From: Gnetum montanum
Lineage: Eukaryota; Streptophyta; Gnetopsida; Gnetales; Gnetaceae
Direction: 5' to 3'
Length of the DNA: 56,339 nucleotides
Assembly (NCBI GenBank): GCA_015680685.1
Contig: MNCI01036589.1
Location: 15,410-71,748 of the forward strand
How positions within the stretch are numbered: the stretch's first letter is position 1; each line of letters starts with the position of its first letter. Both the position numbers and the translations under genes were made by a program. Positions 22,543 through 33,082 of this stretch are shown piece by piece. The notes under the pieces are model-generated. The model worked only from the letters and a program-made list of their open reading frames with translations, searched no databases and was not told the DNA's origin.

Positions 22543-23345
22543 CCCATGGCTTGTGGAAAAATCACATAGATGAAGATTGATTTAGGAGTTTAACCTACCT
22601 TGATTTAGGAGTTTAACCTACCTTGAAGAAGGTGTACAAGAAATGTACACCTAGTAAGCCATGTAGATTCTTTCATGGAATTGTAGGGGGTAGGGTACAC
22701 CCTATAAATGTAATATCCTGCAAGATTTAGTGCGGCGGGAGGGATGTGACGTTGTTTGTCTACAAGAGACAAAGTTGTAGGCTATGGAGATTAAGTTGTT
22801 GCAGTGGGTAGGATGGCAAACTCATTTTGTGCCCAGTTTTGGAAAAGCAAGGGGTTTGGCTGTGTTGGAAAAACAACCATTTAGTTAGCTTGATTTGGCT
22901 AAGTGGAGTATTATAGTTCTGCTTCTAGATGANCTTTTAGGATTTCATCCATCCTAGGCAACAAGGATACCCACACAACCCCCACCCAGTCTCTAAGCGA
23001 TGGCAAATTCACCTCCATCACCTTTTGGGGCAAGGGGGAACATCCTCTCTCCTAACCCCTTCTGGACACTATGCCTACCTTTCTAATGTTAGCCCTGCAC
23101 CTGACCCGTTGGACTGCTTAGATGTCACACCACACTCCTACTGCTCAAAACACGTAGGCNTAATCAGCGTGGGGGAACGACGTTGGTCCTCTCTCAAATC
23201 GATTGTGTTTGGATCAACACTCACATTTTGATGGATTCAGGGATGTAGTTGGAAGGAAAAGAGAGGCTTGCATCTAACCATCGATGTTTGTGTTGTCAGG
23301 CGGGGAGTGTGGCTAGTGTGAAAACTCCCCCCTTTTGTTTTGAGC
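22543..23345 (+). pseudogene. L1 endonuclease segment in reversed orientation
   Basis: The plus strand reads SWNCRG at about 22672-22690, then QDLVRREGCDVVCLQETKL (about 22720-22790), the hallmark start of the apurinic-type endonuclease of plant L1 ORF2. ERRWSSLKSIVFG at about 23175-23215 continues it. ORF1 and RT on either side are on the minus strand. The block is bounded by the N gap on the left and an N at 23346 on the right, so a misoriented contig is likely; a true inversion is the alternative. A 24-bp tandem duplication occurs at about 22576-22624. Confidence 0.75.
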
Positions 23346-23346
23346 N

Positions 23347-24216
23347 TTAGTGTCCGAAACCCCTTCATGCACCCTTGACACATCTGCCCCTAGATTCTCA
23401 TATTCCACTCTCAAGGTCTCCTTTCTTGCCAACGTCTCCAGAACAATCTCCTAAACCTAATCCTCCAACACCAATAGTCTCTAAACATAAAAATAGGCAT
23501 ACCCCATACATTCGATCGATTCCATATACTTGTCAAATTTCACGAATTCTCCGAACATCACTTCCAACAACTTCAAAAACTTTGGTGTTCACCATTCCAA
23601 AGGCAAATTCATAACCCTAAACCAAATTGGTGCCTAGGTGAAAAAGTCTACAACCCAGTGGGCCCCCAACTGCCAAGGCACTAGGGCTAGTCCCCAAGCC
23701 CCATAAAACCACAGCCCCCTAAGAAACACCTTTTCCTTGTCTTCAACAAACTGAAAAATGAACAAGAGCCTGTCATCCACCAAAATGAGGATGTGCACCT
23801 TCTCCAACCCCCATGTAATACCCGCCCATCAATGGATAAGGTCCAACCTGGGGTGAGCCCCCTCAAAAACAAACTTGCCAAGAAGGTTAAGCTCCAATGT
23901 GCGTAAACCTTCTTTTGGCATTTGCCTGACCTACAAGCACATGATGCCCCCCTCCTTGGAGCACACCTCCAAACCGCCCATGCTTGGCCACCCACCACCC
24001 ACTGTGGCAAAGTTGGCCCTAGCTCCCCTTGGCTTGCCATTTCCAATGGCCCCCTCCACCTCAACCACACCTGGCAAACCTTCCTTGCCATCATCACTGC
24101 CCCCTCTCAACCCAACCATGCCCTATCCTTCCACCTCACCAAGCCCACGTAACATGCCGCAAAAACCAACAGTCCTTCCCCAAACCTCCTGTTCCCCACC
24201 CATTGCTCCCATTTCA
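23347..24216 (-). pseudogene. L1 ORF1 (Gag-like, DUF4283 domain), broken
   Basis: Reading on the minus strand across frames: LELNLLGKFVFEGAHPRLD, then AGITWGLEKVHILILVDDR, FVEDKEKVFLRGLWFYGAWG, LALVPWQLG, APIWFRVMNLPLEW and VKFDKYMESIECMGYAYF. This is the order of the plant L1 ORF1 DUF4283 domain: G..P....V...W, F.F....D...VL..GPW, L....W, VWVR.P.LP.E.W, and G...K.D.....R..YAR. It is Pro/Gly-rich at the N side. ORF1 proteins bind L1 RNA. Frameshifts and stops are present. Confidence 0.75.
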
Positions 24217-24787
24217 AATCCTAGTCGAATTTTGAAATTCACAACAAGAATGATATTATGAACATCCTTTCTTATTAAATTTTGCAATACATTCAGTCAT
24301 ATGCTACCGAAAAGGGCATGTGCCAGCACATTCCTCTATTAGATGATATCCCCACCAAAAACTATTTGAAAAAAGAAAATAAAAACAATTTTTTGCATGA
24401 ATTTCGTAAAGAAGTTTTTCATAGTAACTACATGAAAAGAATAACTAGCAAATATTTACGGTGATACTTTACTACTGTAATTTAATGTGTCGTAATTACA
24501 AACAGTCCTCTTGTTGTAATAATATTAATATTTCTAACAAATAATAGAAGTATGCAATTGTACATAGTTACACTTAAAAAATCTCCTCTGAGTAACACTA
24601 AAAGCGGTTTTAAAATTGAAAAAAAAAACATAAAAACAAGTAACCGACAATATGCAATGTCTGTTTGTGTCCAGGACAGCAATGGCTCTGAGTCCAAAAT
24701 TCTTCATGAGAAACTATTCTCTACTATAGCTCATTTTTGGTCTTCTATTTCAAAAAGGAATATTCACTCAAATAAGTTAACTAATAC

Positions 24788-24835
24788 CTGATAATCAGTA
24801 AACTTCCATTCTAGCCAAGCTTTAACCTTAGCTAC
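24788..24835 (-). pseudogene. RAD17: RAD17 relic exon 3
   Basis: A 48-bp exon, VAKVKAWLEWKFTDYQ, between acceptor TTGGTTAG and donor GTATTA. It corresponds to the V..VK.WLE segment after the ELAV.KKK block in RAD17. Confidence 0.75.
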
Positions 24836-25035
24836 CTAACCAAAACAGGTAAGGCACTTAGCATTGTATAAGCTTTTATGTATTAAAAAACATGCTATAA
24901 AAAGGATAAAATGTTTCATAATTATTATAGACAATTATATTGCATGCAAAAAATAGGACATGAAGAACACTTCCAAAATTCATTAAAATGCTCACTAGTA
25001 ATGCCAGAGTCTATAGGTTAATAAGCATTAGAAAC

Positions 25036-25144
25036 CTTTTTTTTTTGTTCACTGCAAGCTCTATCAATGTCCTTGGCTCATATTTGTCAACCCACAATCC
25101 AACTTCAGTGTTTGAATAATCTTTTTGTGCTTCATTCCTCCTTT
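25036..25144 (-). pseudogene. RAD17: RAD17 relic exon 2 (RFC box II)
   Basis: Acceptor TTTGTAG, then ERRNEAQKDYSNTEVGLW and VDKYEPRTLIELAVNKKK. LWVDKYEP...ELAV is the signature of RAD17 and the RFC large subunit. Donor GTTTCT. The exon ends in a ten-A run; one more A would keep phase 0 with exon 3, so a one-base loss or a homopolymer sequencing error is likely. Confidence 0.85.
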
Positions 25145-27855
25145 CTACAAAGTTAGAGTGAACTCATTAATTAAAGGCTTAACATAAAAAGCGTTGGACT
25201 TTCATAAAACATCATCCCGGGATCATCAAATTAAAAATTCAAAACATTTTGTAAATGGATAATGAAATAGAATTATCTATAAAAGAAATTACATAGGCTC
25301 TTTCTGGAAGAGAGTTTATGATAGTCATACATGAGCATTTAAGAATAAAATTAGTTAGTAGTTCAAATATACATGAGTTTTCTATCATACGTGGCCAAGC
25401 TCGTGAAGTTAAATTCTCTTGACCTTTGGGATCAAACGGAGTAGCTTCTGAAAAAGTGTCTAGAATAAATGTAGGTCAATCTTTCAGAAATCAATCAAAC
25501 AAACAAACGAAGTCAAAAAAAAAGTGATGTAATTTCACACTAACTTGTCCCTTCCATATCATTTCAGAATCCTTGTCAGCATTGAGAGAAACACTTATAG
25601 AATGAACAGTTTATTGCTTCTTGGAATACCAAGAGAGAAACAAAAATTGAAAATTTGAAATATCTATAAACAGAAACACAATTAACATTGCATTCTAGGG
25701 TGTTGGAGAATTATATTCACCGAAAGATAGACAAAATGGCTATAAAATTAGTATTTGACATTTTTTTTTCATAACAAATACCTATTTTAAATGTTATATC
25801 AGAAAATTTAATGCTTCTAAACAAGAGAATCTAGGTTCAGGAGTGTCCTACTTCTTAAAAGCAATAACTCATGTCTATAACACTTGAAAGAAAAGGGAAC
25901 TTGGCTACCAATCGATCCCAGAAAACTGAAACTTAATGTATGCAATTTGACAAAAATATAATAAACATGGAAAAAGGGATTGATGTTTCATCACTGCCAC
26001 TTCTCACAGAGGTAGTTGGCCGCTATCTCAATGCAGTCACTAATTTACCATCATCACTGATTTAAAAACCTGCTACGCCGTCAAAGCAGTGCTACAACTC
26101 ATGTATGCTTAGGCATTGAAAAAGACAGTGGTCAATAATCTCCACCTCCATCAAGATTCCGTAAGGGGACAATGAAATTTATTGTGAAACGTAGGGTAAG
26201 GATTATTTAATTGAGAACAACTGGTATTTCCCTACATAATTTGGTCTCCTGTAATACTAATATTCTCACTGAACCAAAATTTCAGTGCCTCAAAATTCCT
26301 CCAGGTAGAAGATAACAACAGTACAGGCCATATACATATCATGTTAGCTCATGTGATTTAAGTTGACGGGTAGTACATCATGTCATCTGTTTCTTCAATT
26401 CCTTCACAATGGTACCTTCAAAGGTAATGATTTTCCTTTGTGAGATAAATTCAGAGCTGCATAAAGATTAAGGGCTCTAAGTTTCTATTGTAATACTTCC
26501 CTAATGTTTTTCATATAATATGACAGCAAGTTGTAGCAAAAGGTTATGCAAGCTGGAGCTTCTTTAGGCACTGAAGATCTTTATTAAATTCCTTTTCCTG
26601 TCATATTGGTTCCTGAATTAAAGTTTTGCCTTGCTGTTCCAATTGGATTATTGGAGCTATAGAAGAAATTTCAGAGGCTTGTGAAAAACATTATTTCTAA
26701 TCATCCGAAGTTGGCTGTAAGGGTTTAGGGAAGTTGCATATGATTTCAGAAAAAATGTTTTGCCCACCTGTATTTAGTAGCTGGCTCACACAATCCAGCT
26801 ACACTGGAAAACTTTCAACCTGGGTTTTCATGTTCATTTTGCCCATATAGAGTGCTTTAGTTTTACAAAGAAAGATTTTTTGTGCCCTCACCAGAAGTTG
26901 TTTATTACTTTACTATAGACAGACTTCCAGTGCAAACATGACTGCACATGGGATATCAGAAAACCATTATATTTGATTTGACATTTATATGTTTTCTTAA
27001 GTGAATATGTATCTTTTCTTGGGTAAATGTGCAAGGTCTTTGTTTTCTTTAAGACAAGGTATAGAGTTTTCACATTTCCCTGCTTCTATTCACCAAGAGT
27101 GCAAATACAACATTGTAAACAGAGGTGTAGCTGATGGACTCGGTCCAACATTTTATCTTATCCTTTAATAGGTGAGCAAACAAATAGTTGATGAATGCAT
27201 GTGTGCATGATAGCCAAGTTTGTTAAGCTTTACATGCCCTTATATTGTTTGTTACAAGTCTGTGTGGTACACCATACTGAAATACATTGCAGGCATGCTT
27301 ATTTTTTTTTCTTTTGTATTTCTCTAAAAAAATCAAGTTTTCAAAACCCTTCTACAATTGATGATGGAAGATTGAAAATCAAGTCTTGAAGATCTACTAC
27401 TCATAAACCTATTTGATTAAAAAAATTGGAATTCAATGTTTCAGTTATGATATGTCATAAACAACAAAAGACAAATTCAAGCAAGCCGGAAGACACATTG
27501 AGATATAAAGAAAATACAACAGAAATGATGAGAAAAAAGATAAAATATTTAGTTCTATGATTCAATGTCATTCCCTTAGTCATATCAATTTGGGTGATCT
27601 ATTAGGACAAGCAAATGATTCGATGATGGTTATATAGCGAGGACATCAACCAAAAGATGTAGGTTTACCATACCCCAGGTGGCACATATGGACTTTAACC
27701 TTGAACCCAGTTTTTAGATACTGAACAATCTTAAATTCTTAACTAGAAGTCGTCTGACCAATAGTTTAATTCTACAATTCAAAAGTGTGAAATCAAATAT
27801 GGTCCAGCAAATTTCAAAGTTAATAATCATTTTGAAACTAAAACATAAATGCCAA
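25145..27855. other. RAD17 relic intron 1, distal part
   Basis: AT-rich, no coding signal recognised on either strand. Confidence 0.6.
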
Positions 27856-28445
27856 GACCTAGTTTGCAGATGGGAAATGTCATTACCTGGTGTTAGGTGT
27901 GAATTTTCAAGCACCTACCTAGGACATCAACACTTACGTCAGGAAGCAATCGTTACAGCTGCACTTGGAAAAAGGGCACCATCTGCCTCTGGAAGAACAG
28001 CAGCAGCATGCTAATGAGGTTAAGAGTCTAAATGAGGCACATTGCTTTCTTGAGGTTGAGAAGGATAGGATGTGGTTGGACATGCTCCACATTGAATTGA
28101 AGGAATTCTGCGTTGGCTCATTTTTACCTTTTCCCGCATGATGTGCTATAGATTTTGTTGTATAAGTAAGAGGATTAGTAAGGAGTTTATGGGTTTTAAG
28201 GGAATTTGTGGTTTTTGAGGTGACCTTTTTGCTGACAGGGGGTTAGCCCAGCTGTTATGGGTTTTCTGTTTGCCTCATTATATTTAGATCTGTTTCAGGG
28301 CTTCTTTCTAACCTCTGATGGGTGTTTTTGGTGCCCCCTTTCACTGATTTGGTGAGCTCTTTGCTCACTCTTTGATGTACCTTTTTTGTTTTTGTGTTAA
28401 TGCTATCCTGACCCTTTTTTACATGTAAAAAATAAAGAAAGAAAG
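27856..28445 (+). mobile_element. 5'-truncated non-LTR retrotransposon
   Basis: It is bounded by a 17-bp direct repeat with one mismatch (TAAAACATAAATGCCAA at 27839-27855, TAAAACATAAATGTCAA at 28446-28462) and ends in an A-rich tail (AAAAAATAAAGAAAGAAAG). Around 27955-28110 the plus strand reads LEEQQQHANEVKSLNEAHC and continues as a heptad-like, Glu-rich segment. It looks like an L1-type 3' region, but no RT remains, so the family is inferred. Confidence 0.7.
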
Positions 28446-28648
28446 TAAAACATAAATGTCAAATATAGGGAAAAAATATCCACATGTTCATATAGGAACT
28501 CTTATCCTTGCATTATGAGGAAACAATATGAAAACGATTACATAGAAATGATATTAAAAATTAACTTGACCTGTGTAAATACCACAGAAAGAAAATAAGC
28601 CCATCATCTATTCATGTTCATAACAAGCAAAATTCACCTCATTTATAC

Positions 28649-28817
28649 CAAGGCCAGTTATTAGTAGGTCAGTGCTAGGAATAGAGCATCCTTTAGCATC
28701 TCTGCACTTCTTCAGTTTACTATCAACCAAATCTGACCTATGAGTTGCATCATTTACTCCACCTTCTTCCTCATCTGAAGAAGATATCACAATGCACCTA
28801 TATGACCGCTTTCCCAT
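28649..28817 (-). pseudogene. RAD17: RAD17 relic exon 1
   Basis: The ATG at 28817 opens MGKRSYRCIVISSSDEEEG, a basic start followed by Ser and acidic residues, as in plant RAD17 N termini. The donor GTATAA at 28648 leaves phase 1, which joins in frame to exon 2; the other visible donor (GTGAAT, 28640) does not. Confidence 0.7.
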
Positions 28818-31265
28818 CGATCCAATTTGGAAAGTTAAATTATTGACATTTCAATGCTTTTTGTTTTACACCATTAATCTTGCAAAAGGTTGTATATCAT
28901 TTTCAAATTGTATTGTCATGTTGTATCTGCATGTAAGAAAGAACGTCAAATTTAAGTTTCCAAACACCCCGATTTTTTCATAGCCAAAAAGAGAATGGGA
29001 ACCAAAATACCAAATATAGTAATTGCATTGAGTTTTATGTCGTTTCTAAACATCATATCTGATAGTAATTATTATTGATGCTTATCATAAGGAATAACGC
29101 TGCATATCAATGGCAAATGATAGAACAACACTAACTTGCAGGCTGTTGATATTTTTACCATCAATAACTAACTCGCTGGCGGTTGACAATAATTTTGAAT
29201 AGCAGAACGAATGTAACAATAAATAAAACCCATAGAGAGAGGAAGGAGGAAAAGCAACCCCTTAGCCCTGCAGATCGTAGAGGCCCAAGATCAGGCAGGT
29301 GTATTGTTGAAATTTGCTATATATTATGTCAACACAAGTTGTTCCTTATGAACAATTGCTATTTGGTGAACGGCTCAATTGTCATTGCCAGAGTTGATGA
29401 GGGTGTAAGACCGACAAACTTATTATTCGTTTAAGATGGCAATGTGAGGTAAAATATAAATCAACGTAAATTTAGGCTTAAGTAAAAAGGACAAAAGGTG
29501 ATAGATTGGGTAAATCAAAAGGTAGGCTACATTCAAAGAAGGCTGCCAATTCAAACTTCATTCTACTATAGCTTTGTATTTATACAGCAGAATTTCCTTG
29601 CAGAAAATTTTGTCAATTAAACAAGTATTGTACAAGAGAAATGACAAAGAGAAAATAATGCATCCTCATCTTTAACAAAGATAACTTAGAATATTTTAAA
29701 TTATGATTTTGACTTTGGTATATGTCTTCTATCATATCTGAGAAAAATATATATAATTTCAATTTAAATTCGCTCTCTTTGGTTTTCAAAAACATAAAAT
29801 GGCTCTTCAAAAGGATTTGTTTCCAATATTGAGTTATTTTGCCAAAAAGATCACGTAGTAAAAGTTACTTTTGCAAAATTTTTGGAAAGAGAAATGAAGA
29901 ATCAAGGATGATAAAATATGTGAACACAAGAAGGATGTGTCATGCAAACCATTGGAAGGTCTAGGTCATATGACAAATTATTAGGTATTTCACTCTTTAT
30001 GTAAAGGTTAGGTTTTTATTTTAGGTTATGGTGCTACTCTTTACTTAGTAATATGTCTAATGTAGAGAACCTTCATGAATGGCTCTCTATAGTGCCCTTA
30101 GCGGAAATCCATATGGCAATTCATATGAGGATTCCTCAAATTCCTCATTTCAGGCTCCTCACATGCATGGTTGGGCATTCTCATGGTTTGTAGCTTGTGC
30201 TACTATGGTTCTCTTTAGCCTTGTTAGCCCCTAACAACATTCCTCAAGTGAGCATAGTTGTTCTTAATCCTTGCCATCCTAATCTTAACCCTACCTCAAT
30301 TGTCCTAGCTCCTTACTTTTCATCCCCTCTCATCCGTAATACATAGGTACACCCCGAAATAGATAGTCCAACTAGTACTTTATACAACTCAACATTGCCC
30401 ACTAGAATCAAACGCAAAACCTAGAGTTTCCAAATCACATATCTTACCACGAAGCTAACACCTCATTGTTTTTTGTTTTTGGATGTGATTCCCATGGGCT
30501 GTTGTTTAATGTAGGAATTCTCCTATTAGTGATGCACCTCTCATGGCCTTTTATGTCTATGTTAAGCTTGTTTGCCCAATGACTTATTATGTCATCCTTG
30601 GTTGGGTGTGGGTTTTGTTTTTACACATGGATTTTCTAACACTTTTGCTTCCCTAGTTAGGTTTCTTTTCCCTATAACCTCATTACTGTACTTTTTGTGA
30701 TATCAATTTTCATCTAGAAGTAATATAATTGACGTGTCCTTTTGTTCTAAAAGAAAAGAAAAGAAAAGAGAAGCAAAAGAAACAAATTGCAATGAAATGT
30801 GAGAGATAGCTTCTCGAGCTTGAATGCTCAAATAGAAAAAAACTTAATAATGTAAAAAATAAATTAATTGTTCAACTCTTACTTGAAACTTTCTTGCTTA
30901 AATTATAATAATGCATTGTTAGATTAATTGCTTATCATACCTATGATCATTGTTTCCTTTCTAAGTATTTGAAAACTCCTTGTAACCACCAAGTTATATG
31001 GAATGTGCACTTCATGTTTTGGCATTGCATTGTACAAATTTTTAACATGCATCGTATGTAGATGAAAAATAAGAAAAAATTGTTTGCAAGCTTTGTTTCT
31101 AATCTTACAATGTAACAAAGTTCCGAAATGCTGTTACGGTATATACACGGTTAAAATTTCATGACAATAAAACTGCAAAGTCCTAAGTGTTACCACGCTT
31201 AACCAATACCAGGGTTATAAACTTTCCTTAGAAAAGGAAGCAAAGATTTAAATTTGAACAATTTG
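28818..31265. other. No recognisable gene
   Basis: Upstream side of RAD17 exon 1 and beyond. Pyrimidine and purine runs occur (AAAAGAAAAG at about 30750-30790). No domain recognised. A promoter for the RAD17 relic would lie just above 28817, but I cannot point to an element. Confidence 0.5.
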
Positions 31266-31342
31266 TTACCCCACCGTTCTGAGGATAGAACCCGGATCAC
31301 CCGCGTGATAGGAGGTTTACCCAAATAACATAGAGGATTTTA
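31266..31342 (-). ncRNA. tRNA-Asp-like relic (pseudogene or SINE head)
   Basis: The minus strand contains ATCACGCGGGTGATCCGGG then TTCTATCC, very close to the anticodon arm and T arm of plant tRNA-Asp (CTGTCACGCGGGTGACCCGGG, TTCGATCC). The anticodon position reads ATC in place of GTC. The D-arm side (GTTATTTGGGTAAACC) is loosely tRNA-like and the acceptor stem is lost. It is not a functional tRNA. Confidence 0.6.
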
Positions 31343-31515
31343 AAATTTCGTAATTCTTTGTTTCGATTTTATACTTTGGTCACACGTTCCAATTATTTAG
31401 ATCTTAAAAGACATGCGCAAGTTGCATGCACTTTGCATAAAAAACTTGAGTTGGATGTGATGTTCTTATTCACATTTCCTCAAATCTTTAATTAACAATT
31501 TCTTGCACTGCAATT

Positions 31516-31828
31516 TGTTGGGTTTAAAACATAAACATAGATGGATGGGATCATATTAAGGCAAGAAAGATAACTATATATTGGAAGCCATGATAAATGA
31601 AGAAGTGAAAATAAGTCTTGAGCCCTTGTTAAACCAGGACAAACACTAATGTAATCAATTTCATTTCTTTCATCCAACTTTATATATGTGGTTTCTTTAT
31701 GTTACAAACTGGCATTCTTTGTTTCTTGATCTTCTCTATGTCATGGTGGTTGGCTATGCTAGTTGGTGGGGATACAAGTGGTTGGGATCACATGAGTGTA
31801 TCATGTTGGCATTCACAATTTCCCAACA
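31516..31828 (-). mobile_element. Small LTR (313 bp), minus strand, with adjacent polypurine tract
   Basis: Bounded by inverted termini TGTTGGG/CCCAACA. On the minus strand it starts at 31828 after GAGGGGGTGAT (polypurine tract, 31829-31840) and has a TATA box (CATATATAAAG, near 31680). This is the layout of a 3' LTR whose body lies to the right. Part of it recurs at 32530-32815. The superfamily cannot be decided. Confidence 0.65.
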
Positions 31829-31840
31829 ATCACCCCCTCA

Positions 31841-33079
31841 ATGTCAACATGAAAAACAAAGAAAGACAAACTCCCTCAACCTTGTCATGTGATGTGCGTA
31901 TTATTCAATTTCATGCCACACATTTACAAGAATATTTTATCAAGATATTGGAAGGTTGGTTTTGTTCTTCTTCCAAATCTTGGATAACAAAGGAGACTTC
32001 AAAAACATGGTTTTAAGGACTCTCTTTAATCCTTCTTCACTCTACCTCCTCACGTAGAGTGCAACGCAAACCATGTACAAGCTTCTCCACCAAAAGCTTC
32101 TTCCATGCCTCTCACACATGGACATCTTTTAACTCCTTTGTATCTAAAACAAAAATTCTAAGCGAAATAACTAGAATAATAGGATGTTAAGAGTCTATCA
32201 CTATGGTCTAGCTAACTAGGGTTGTTGCTACTCAAGGTAACACATCTTAGCTTGTCCTTGTGCATGATAGCAATGTCCAAATACAACTAGTGAATTTTTC
32301 CAAGTGCCTACCATGAGCATCATTAGTAGGGCCACTTCACATCTGGCTCTTCTAGCTGGGTTGGCCCATCATAGCTATTCTACTAAAGCTCATGTACTTC
32401 AAAACCATAGCAATGTACCACACCACACTACCATGGAAACACCACCTCTATGGGCATTTTGAAATGCACCTCAAACTTGGCCTCCCAAACCAAATTCCAT
32501 CCACAATGCTTCACCAAAATTCACATTGACACATAGACATAGGGAATGCTACCTTGTAACATGAATGAAACCACATGTATAAATGTAGATGAAAGAAATG
32601 GAATTGATGGCATTAGTGTTTGCCTAGATGTATTAAGGACTTGAGACTCCCTTTCACTTTCTTCCTTTATCTTGGCTTTAGATATGTTATTATCTTCATG
32701 TTACAAAGTGGCATTCCCTATTTCTGTCTTCTCTATTAGAGTTGATGAAGATGGCTATGGTAGTTGGTCAGGATGCAAGTGGTTAGGATTACATGTATAT
32801 CACATGGTTGTAAGAAGTTGACATCGACATTGGACATCGACATGGACATGTGCAATTGGCATACCAATTCTAGAGGATGGACCCCGGTTGTTCATGAATC
32901 ATGAATAATTAAATTGACAATTCGTTTGACGTGCTCTTCTTTCTTTCTTTCTTTGTTGGGCTCGTGAAGAAGTGATTGCACATTGCAGTGAGCACAAAGC
33001 TGCACAGCTTTACAGTATTCCATCAGAAAATTCATTCTGAACACCACTGGCCTGCAAAATTCTGGACCTTGAAACCATT
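31841..33079. other. Relic of the small LTR element, rearranged
   Basis: 32530-32695 carries the R/U5-like part of the 31516-31828 LTR in plus orientation (MDERN-type frame, TATA-like TGTATAAATG at 32577). 32695-32815 carries U3 sequence in the opposite sense. No coding domain is recognised between them. Confidence 0.5.
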
Positions 33080-33082
33080 CAT

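Larger units (their letters stand above)
17931..24243 (-). mobile_element. L1-type LINE, near full length, inside RAD17 intron 3
   Basis: The element ends in an 11-T run (poly(A) on the minus strand) at 17931-17941 and is flanked by an 11-bp target duplication ACAAGAATGAT (17920-17930 and 24244-24254). Content on the minus strand: ORF1 with a DUF4283-like domain (about 23350-24216), RT (20780-21840), zinc-binding tail (20156-20491) and a long 3' region with a 117-bp triplication. A 702-bp N gap and single Ns interrupt it. The endonuclease segment (22543-23345) is in the opposite orientation. Stops show it is inactive now, but the clean target duplication suggests moderate age. Confidence 0.85.
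15239..28817 (-). pseudogene. RAD17: RAD17-like DNA-damage checkpoint clamp loader, 5' part, broken
   Basis: Seven exons in correct order on the minus strand encode the N-terminal half of a RAD17-like protein, the RFC1-related subunit that loads the 9-1-1 clamp at damaged DNA in the nucleus. Recognised blocks: acidic N terminus MGKRSYRCIVISSSDEEEG, RFC box WVDKYEP, a Walker A region, VFEWDTPVP, Walker B LLVIDDMPV, and the sensor-2-like NIRNAINSLQF with GKFLHNKR. Lesions: Walker A reads GPTGARKT with the invariant Gly before Lys replaced, there is a one-base deletion in exon 5, an in-frame TAG in exon 6 (15882-15884), and a possible A-run slip at the end of exon 2. The C-terminal exons are not found. 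It could be a real gene with sequencing errors, but four independent defects favour a truncated pseudogene. Confidence 0.85.

Noticed and set aside
21675-22565. 296-codon frame
   Set aside because: Most of it is the N gap; only the part below 21841 is real sequence (L1 RT).
24482-24697. 71-codon minus frame near RAD17 exon 3 as an additional exon
   Set aside because: Hydrophobic low-complexity text unlike RAD17, and no matching splice sites.
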